The notes beneath the pieces were generated by a model. It ran no database searches. It was not told the origin of the DNA and worked only from the letters and a program-made list of their open reading frames with translations. The position numbers were made by a program, and so were the translations under genes. Below, piece after piece: positions 57,805 to 64,000 of a stretch of DNA of 64,000 nt (position 1 is the stretch's first letter; each line of letters opens with the position of its first letter). The DNA comes from Edaphochlamys debaryana (lineage: Eukaryota; Chlorophyta; Chlorophyceae; Chlamydomonadales): positions 620,001-684,000 of the forward strand of contig JAEHOE010000031.1 of NCBI GenBank assembly GCA_016858145.1, given 5' to 3'.

Positions 57805-60800
57805 TTACTTTGACATGGGCGTCAGCTTGACATCCTCGGCTGAGGCCATCAACGTACCGTGGCCGGCGCCGGCGCTGCCGCTCCTGGCGTTGGCCGTCAG
57901 CTTGACGGCCTTGCCGCTGGGGCTGGCATCGCCGTCGCCGCTGACGCTGCTGGTGGTGGCGGTGGCGGCGCCGCCGGGGCCGCCGCCGTACCTCGTCGTC
58001 GAGGCGCCCGCGCCCATGTGAGTGTAGTCTGACGGGACGCCAACGGTGTAGTGGGAGCCGAACAGCTCGGGGTTGGCGGCGGCGGCGGCCATGGCGGCCC
58101 GGATGGCGGGGTCGTTGGGGTCCAGGCGGCGCGAGCGCATCTCGTGCAGCTCCCGGTCCTTGTCCCGTGAGCGCAGGTCCCGCAGGAAGCAGTCGACCAG
58201 GTAGATGACGGCCAGGACCACGGCCAGGGGCACGTACCACTGTGGCAGGGGTTGAGGGGGGGGGCGGGGCGGGGCGGTGCGGGGGAGCAGCGTGAGCTAG
58301 CGGAGTGGGAGCGTGGTCGGAGAGCCACCAGTCATGTCAGTACTCCAGGACAGTACTCCTAGTGCCGGTTGCTGTCGTACCTTGACGAGAGATCCGGCGA
58401 TGATGGCGTACTGTACGGCAATGCCCACGAAGCAGGTCGCCACGCCCAGCATGAGCGTGAGGCGGCCCCAGGTGAGGTGGAAGGGGTTCCACAGCCACAC
58501 GCGCTTGGGGGTGCCGGGGTCGGGGCGGAACTGGGCGATGATGATCTGCATGCAGGCCATGCCGCACATGATGTACCTGACAGGGGGGGTAGGAGGGGAG
58601 GGAAGGGGGATGGGGGGGTTGAGACGCGGGCAGGGAGGCAGCGTGACGCATCAACCGCCTCCGCTCACTAAGACAAAGCCCCTCCCCTCCTGTACACCCG
58701 CGCCGCTAGCAACCGCGTCGCTCACCCCATGACCGAGTGCGTGTAGCGCAGCTGGTCGCTCTTTTTGGGCTCATCGAACTTGACCACGGCAATGATGAAG
58801 GAGGCCAGGAACAGCGCGAAGCCGCCCAGCTGGCAGGTAATGTGCAGCCAGAACCACAGCGCCTTGTTCATGATCATCTTGGAGCCGCCGGGCAGCCACC
58901 TGCGGCGGAGGCGGGGTGTGTGTGTGAGGGCGGAGGCGGAACGGCGGCCAAGGAAGAGTGCACGGCAAGAATGTGGGAGAGGGATGGCAGGGTAGAGGAC
59001 TGACTTGTTCCCGCCCTTCCGATTGGCCTCAGGTCCCGTGCAGGCGCTCCCTCGCCGCTACCCCGCCCCCCACCTGTGCGCGGGGATGGTGGAGCCCAGC
59101 GGCAGCAGGAAGCACCAGGCCACCGCCATCAGCGCACCGTGCGTGTTGATCCAGTACCTGGCAGGGGGGGGGGCGGGAGAGCGCATGTCAGTACAGGTTT
59201 TAGGACTGGATCAGGAGTGAGCTTGGAACTACCGCATTGCAGCCTTGCTTCCTATGGCCCCCTTCTCTCTCAGCCCGTGCGCCAGCCAACTCGCGCTCAC
59301 TTCTTGCCCGAGTCCGCGGCGCTGGTGGCTCCCCCCGTGGCCACGTCCAGCTCGAAGCCGCCCATGTTGCCGGGCGCATGCTGGTCCAGGGAGTCCCACG
59401 TGGCCACCGCCCAAATGAAGGACAGGGGGGAGCCTGGGGTCGGGGAGGGGTGGGGATGGGAGGGGAGGGGTCAAGGGTTGAGGCAAGGGAGGCAGGGAGG
59501 ATGTGGGTCACAATGGTGTGAGCTGTACCAGGGCGACGGCGTGATTGGGTGGCCATGTTGTACCGGAGGGGCCGCTCACCCGCAATGGAGGCAGCGGGCG
59601 CCTGCGCCAGCCTGCGAGCGCCGCCCTGCACCGCCGCGCCGCTGCTCCCGGCGGGGGCGGCCGCCATGCCCACGCGGGCCCTCAGGTCGGGGGAGGCGGG
59701 CGCCCGGGGCTCCAGCAGCAGGCGGCTGAAGCAGATGGTGGTGACGCCACCCTGACTGACCACGGCCTTGTCGTACGCCCAGTCGGCATCGTTCGAGAGC
59801 TGGTCGTCATCAGCCAGGTCCTCGTCCTGTCAGGGGGGAGAGGGAGTGGCAGGGAGGGTGGGGGGGAGATGCAACCTCAGCCAGTGCAAGGAGGCAACCA
59901 GCCACGGGATGCGTGGCGCAGACTCAGCTGAAGGCGCGAAGCCTGCAGGCAGCGCCGGGCCCACCCCGGGCCCACAATGGGCCCAGCCCGGGCCCACACG
60001 CACATTGGTGTGGTAGCTGTTGATGACGCCGGCCCCCGTGTCGTCCACCCAGCCCAGCACGATGTCGCTGTTGGGCATCTGGCCGCTGCTGGCCGCAAAG
60101 CCCACGGAGACGTAGCCTGCGAGGGCGGGGGAGGAAGAGGGGGTCAGGCAGGGGAAGGGGGAGCGGTCAAGGGCGAGGGTGGAATTCGCAGGTACATGCG
60201 TGCCGAACGCACCGGCCGCCAGCAGCAGCAGGCGGGGCTGGCCCCGGGTCCCAACGGCGCTCTATGCCTGGTGTTCTGCTCGCCCCTCACGCACCTCCTA
60301 GGTTGCCCTGGACGGCCATGTGGATGGCCCCCTTGGAGGAGAGGGCGTCAGACTGGAGTAGGGAGGCGGGGCAGGGGCGAGAAGGAAGCAACGGTGAGCG
60401 AGAGGTGGTGACCAGGGTGCCCTGGCCCGTGGCCTCCACCCGCTCGCAGTGCCGCCCCACCCACCGTCAGCACCGTGGGCATGGACAGCTTGCAGGGGTT
60501 GCTGGGCCCCGAGGGGGCGGAGGGCGTGTTGACGGACCAGTGGAGCGTCACCTTCTCCTGCGGACGCAACCCAGCAGGGGGAGCGAGGGAGGGGGCTGCT
60601 CAGTCCGGTGCCAGTGCCTTCCACACGTATTGCTCGCCTTCCGGTGTCTCTCCCCCGTCACCAGAGCAAGAACAGTGGGCAGAAGAAGGCCCCAGAAGCA
60701 AGGTCCCTTCACAGTAAGGGACCCGCGCGGTCCGTCCTGTGCCCCCGCTTGCCTGCACACTCATGCACTGGTAGCCCAGCGGGGAGGGCGTGCACTTGCC

Positions 60801-63215
60801 ACCGGACGTGGCGGCGGTGGAGGGGCCGGGAGCGGGCGAGGGCTCGGGCGCAGCGACGGGGTCGGCAGGGGTGTCCTGCGGAGGTGAGGAAGCCGAGTCA
60901 GGGACAATACAACAAGCCAGCGCAGAACATTACCCTCCATCGCTCCACCGAGCTCTGAACGCCTCGCCGCTGTACGTACGGACGAGGTGTACAGACCGTG
61001 GCTCCCAGCTCACCGGGGGCGGAGGCGACATCGCGATATCGGTGTTGAGGGCGGCCGGCGAGGCCGGCGGCGGGGGCAAGGGGGAGGGAGACGGGGAAGG
61101 GGACGGGGGCAGGGGCGGCGACGGCGGAGGGCGGGGCATGGCGTTGGGCGGCGGGCTGGGGGGGCTGGGCGGACTCGGCGGCGGCGGCGAGGGGGGAGAG
61201 GCGACCACGGCGAGCTCGGGGCCTGGGGGGGAGGGGTTTAAACGAGGGGCCGGTCCTCAGGAGAACGGCCGCTTGGAACGCACCCCCGATCACACCAAGT
61301 ACGCTGCAGTCCGAGGGCGAAGAAGCTCGGGCCCCCCGACCCCTTCCCCCAGCGAACCCACATGCCGTCAGGGAGGCCGCGCACGCGCCCCCGGGCGCCA
61401 GCTCCGGTGCGCCCTGCCCCGGCGCCGTGAAGCTGACGGCGTTCTGGTGCCACACGGCGTTGTCGCGGTCCGTGGCGGCGGTGACCATAAACTGCAGCTG
61501 CTGGCCTGCGGGCCCATGGGGGCGGAGGCGGAAGCCACAAGATCAGCCGGGCGTGTGGGCTATGGGACGACAGTGTACCGTACGCATCGGCTAGCATGGG
61601 GCGTGCGGCTCCGCTTCGGCATTGTCGGGCGGTGGGTGGGTGAGCTGCCAGCTCGAGCGCTGCTGAAGCCCAAGCTGCGTAAGGCGCCGGGGCTCACCGG
61701 CGGCGGAGCAGGCCAGTGTGAAGGCTGAGGTGTAGGACTTGGGCGTCTTGGAGGTGACGTGGTGCGTGCCGCCCATGTCAACTCGGTTGGGGCTGCGCAA
61801 GGGGTGGCGGGTAAGGTTAAGGCATAAGGGCACGTGCGTGCATTGGAGTGACTGCTTGTCAACCGGAGGCAGCACTGGAGGGCTCTTCTGCACGACAGCC
61901 GCTGATTGCGTGACGCCGACTGCAGCAAGGGAGACTGCGGTCCGACCCAGCAGCCCGCAGGCCTCCCAGCCCCCACCCACCAGGAAGTCGTGCCGCCAGT
62001 GAAGGTGGCGGCGGTGGCGGGGCTGGCGGTAAGCATGGCCAGAGACGCAGCGGAGCTGCTGCCGAGCGAAAAGCTGACCTGTGGGAGCAACGAGCAGGGG
62101 CGGGTGGGTACACAAGTAGGGTTGCAGGTCCCGTAGAACGTAGAAACTACGGGGGCGTATTATACGTCGAAAACTACGTAAAACGTAGTTAAGGCCTTTC
62201 GGCTTTCTACGCCCGTTTCTACGCCCTAAGCACTGACGGTGGGACGGGCGGGGGTGAGGAGCTGGGTTTTGCACGCCGCGTGTCAGTGCCCCCCGATATG
62301 CGCAATCCAGTCGCCCAGCAGTGCTACATTTATCCTTGCAGACATGAGCATGCGGTTGGCTTGGTGATCCGGGTGCACTTCGGGGGCTCTGGAGCAGGGC
62401 TGAGGGGCCGTGTGACCCGGATCCAGGTCTTGGATTCCCTGCATTTGCATGAGAACCCATGCTCCCCGTCCCGTTCTCCTCAAACCAACCATGCTAAACA
62501 CTTGAACAAACTGAAGCCGCGCCATAGCCAAGATCTCAGCCAGAATTTGCCACGTTTAGGGGGATTTCGGAAATTTTACCTACGTAGTTTCTACGCTCTC
62601 CGTAGAAACTACGTACCTCCTACGTAGGCTGCCCGGCAAACTACGTATATCTGCAACCCTATACACAAGGTGAGAGTGGAGGCTAGGCCGTCGGGGGCAG
62701 TCGGGCTGGGGCCATCGGTGCGAGCGCGGGCCTGGACGGGCCTGGCGGGCGCCGGACGCACCTTGATCGAGTATTGCAGGCCCGGGCACAGCACGGTGGT
62801 GGTTGCGCCCGAAGAGGTCATGAATGCAAAGGAGATGAAGTTGCTGGGACGGGGCAAGGAGGGCGACGGCGGGGACGCGGGGCGAGGAGGATCGATGTGG
62901 GCCCAACGGGCGGACGCGCGGAAGGTACGGGGCAGACGGGTTTGTTGGGCCGTCCGAGCAGGTCCGCGGGAAGACGGCCGCGCTTCGCCCGACCCACCTG
63001 TTGGGGTCAACATTCTTGCCGTGCCCTGAGGGGGCTCCCGTAGACTTCACTTGAGTGGCACTCAAACCCGATTGTGGGTGAGAGGTGCATCCCACGGCCG
63101 GCCAGGCAAGGCCCAATTGCTGCACGGTGTATGCACTGTCATAGTAGTATCTTGGATACGCTTGAGCGCACCGGAGTGCGACAAGCGCGACCAGAAACGC
63201 TCCCCTGACCGACAT
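57805..63215 (-). CDS. Reeler-DOMON-cytochrome b561 protein (ferric-reductase-like)
   Basis: Sixteen exons on the minus strand: 63215-62998, 62843-62762, 62078-61981, 61792-61698, 61505-61362, 61222-61014, 60875-60753, 60557-60465, 60352-60295, 60116-60004, 59826-59580, 59433-59301, 59157-59074, 58899-58726, 58576-58381 and 58239-57805. They give 833 residues. A signal peptide (GAFLVALVALRCAQA) precedes a Reeler domain with CTSHPQSG and CPGLQYSIKVSF. A Ser-Pro linker (about 220-280), typical of glycosylated volvocine wall proteins, follows. Next is a DOMON domain (VTLHWSVN, YVSVGFAASSGQMPNSDIV) and a b561 core with His544, His585, His620 and His657, which would ligate two hemes. The tail is cytosolic and ends TPMSK. 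FRRS1/SDR2-type proteins with this domain order move electrons across membranes, with iron or copper as possible acceptors; the plasma membrane is the likely site. The intron after 60753 has a GC donor. Confidence 0.92.
62109..62116. repeat. Target-site duplication, left copy
   Basis: TACACAAG directly flanks the left end of the MITE and matches 62662-62669 exactly. Eight bases is the hAT target-site length. Confidence 0.8.
62117..62661. mobile_element. Non-autonomous hAT-like element (MITE)
   Basis: The element is 545 bases long and sits in the second intron of the Reeler-DOMON-b561 gene. Its ends are perfect 11-base terminal inverted repeats, TAGGGTTGCAG at 62117-62127 and CTGCAACCCTA at 62651-62661. 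It is flanked by an 8-base target duplication, as hAT transposase produces. Inside each end lie clustered, partly palindromic subterminal motifs (AAACTACG, ACGTAGTTT, GTAGAAACTACG). No transposase frame is present, so it would have needed an autonomous partner. The perfect ends and target duplication suggest a fairly recent insertion. It is spliced out with the intron and leaves the protein intact. Confidence 0.88.
62662..62669. repeat. Target-site duplication, right copy
   Basis: TACACAAG directly follows the right terminal repeat of the MITE. Confidence 0.8.
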
Positions 63216-63625
63216 TCGTGAGGTGTGGACGCAGCGATGCTACTGCTCTAAGAATGCACTTCCTGTATATCTACCGTCCTGTGACTGCGATAATCAATGG
63301 AGGGGCTTTTGAAGCGGCCGGGCTGTCGGGCATGCGGAATTTGCGCAAATCAATTACGGATGCATCCCGGGTATACGAGTCGGGCGCAGGCGACGCCGAG
63401 CCGCTGCCAACGCATACGCAACAAGCCCCTCTTTAGTGCTGAGCACGCGGCGGGGCTCGCGATGCACGGAGCTCCGAGTTCAATGGGCTTGTACTAGTTG
63501 GCCGAGCCGAGCCGAGCCGTCCAGCCTGTTGCTCGCCATACGTCGTCCGGCCGGTCGCATTCGATAGTTCAGCGCACCGCGTATAGCTCTGGGGCGCAGG
63601 GCGGCCGGGAACGCGGGCCGTGGGG

Positions 63626-63672
63626 CTGTCCCCAGTCCCCAGGCTGTCCCCAGTCCCCAGGCTGTCCCCAGG
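63626..63672. repeat. 18-bp tandem repeat
   Basis: Two full copies and a partial copy of CTGTCCCCAGTCCCCAGG. It lies just past the candidate polyadenylation signal of the zinc-finger gene. Confidence 0.85.
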
Positions 63673-63711
63673 CCACAAGGGCAAAGGGTATCCAGCCACT
63701 CCCTCACGGCC

Positions 63712-63716
63712 TTACA
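63712..63716 (-). promoter_or_regulatory. Candidate polyadenylation signal TGTAA
   Basis: TGTAA on the minus strand, 92 bases after the stop codon of the partial zinc-finger gene. Confidence 0.5.
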
Positions 63717-63807
63717 ACCCAACTTGACACACAACATGGCCAGCCTACGCCGACTGTCCCCAGTCCCTGGCCCCCCCGAAACCTGTAGCCTGCTCCACTG
63801 TCCCCCA

Positions 63808-64000
63808 CTAGCGCCGCCCGGGCACCACACCCGGCTTGCCCGCCCTGCACCAGCGCTTGTAGCAAGCGGCGCACAGGCACACGTCGTTCGGGCCGCGGCG
63901 CCAATGGCCGCTGGTGCGGTCCGCGTCGCAGCAGCTGCAGGGGCCCGTCATGGCCCCGTCACGCGCATACCCGGGCACCACACCCAGCTTGCCCGCGCTG
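63808..64000 (-). CDS. GATA-like zinc-finger protein, 3' end only
   Basis: The reading frame enters from the right edge and ends with TAG at 63808, giving the last 63 residues plus a partial codon. It contains CSCCDADRTSGHWRRGP followed by LCAACYKRW. The pattern C-x2-C ... T-x3-W-R-R-G-P ... L-C-x2-C is that of a GATA-type zinc finger, though with extra cysteines and one residue more before the Trp. The finger is flanked on both sides by near copies of AGKxGVVPG, so the protein probably holds tandem finger-plus-linker repeats beyond the window. GATA fingers bind DNA in the nucleus; in this divergent form that is likely but not certain. The exon may begin right at the edge, because CAG stands there. 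Confidence 0.72.
   Translation of the reverse strand, partial: SAGKLGVVPGYARDGAMTGPCSCCDADRTSGHWRRGPNDVCLCAACYKRWCRAGKPGVVPGRR

Larger units (their letters stand above)
63216..63807. other. Intergenic region upstream of the b561 gene
   Basis: Promoter of the Reeler-DOMON-b561 gene and 3' flank of the zinc-finger gene. Apart from the tandem repeat and polyadenylation signal listed separately, nothing is recognised. Confidence 0.5.

Overview
The window is nuclear DNA from a green alga of the volvocine type (Chlamydomonas/Volvox relatives). The evidence is very high GC, genes split by many short GT-AG introns, candidate TGTAA polyadenylation signals, Ser-Pro-rich extracellular linkers, long low-complexity Gly/Ala/Gln/Pro coding tracts, and a plant-type UDP-glucose dehydrogenase beside algal receptor cyclases. 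I built the gene models by joining exons so that splice sites, reading phase and protein family all agree. Exon coordinates are in each entry.

Layout. 1-3660 is a GC-rich tandem satellite with a higher-order duplication. 3661-5580 is junk-like: a probable LINE fragment on the minus strand, a duplicated ankyrin exon whose splice donor is broken, and a truncated tRNA-Leu-like sequence. 6390-9224 (-) encodes an ankyrin-repeat protein with an F-box-like start. 10280-12433 (-) is UDP-glucose 6-dehydrogenase, complete in six exons. 13629-18645 (-) is a 16-exon cytochrome P450 with CYP7/CYP8-type signatures. 19267-19992 (-) and 20380-22165 (+) are divergent genes of unknown function; the second has a mitochondrial-type presequence. 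23848-28314 (+) is a secreted PQQ-type beta-propeller protein.

29681-37186 (-) encodes a disordered protein of about 2041 residues. It carries, in the same order as in land-plant ELF3, two short blocks resembling the ELF3 core. 38188-39286 (+) is a small helical protein with a poly-Gln tract. 40396-42050 (-) joins an ING-type N-terminal domain to a Tudor-like domain. 42800-44962 (+) is an unknown, probably organelle-targeted protein. 45620-53279 (+) is an 18-exon receptor-type nucleotide cyclase of 1788 residues: signal peptide, solute-binding-like ectodomain, one membrane span, then two complementary cyclase halves.

54187-56374 (-) is a second ankyrin-like protein. 57805-63215 (-) is a Reeler-DOMON-cytochrome b561 protein with a hAT-like MITE in its second intron and a perfect 27-bp hairpin downstream of its stop codon. 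63808-64000 (-) is the 3' end of a GATA-like zinc-finger gene that runs off the window.

The genes do not form an operon or one pathway; this is ordinary mixed eukaryotic gene order. The most interesting items are the ELF3-like scaffold, the tmAC-like pseudo-heterodimeric cyclase in one chain, the ING-Tudor architecture, the CYP7-like P450, the hAT MITE, the 3' hairpin and a group of GC-AG introns. No searches were run, so all family assignments rest on motifs and memory.
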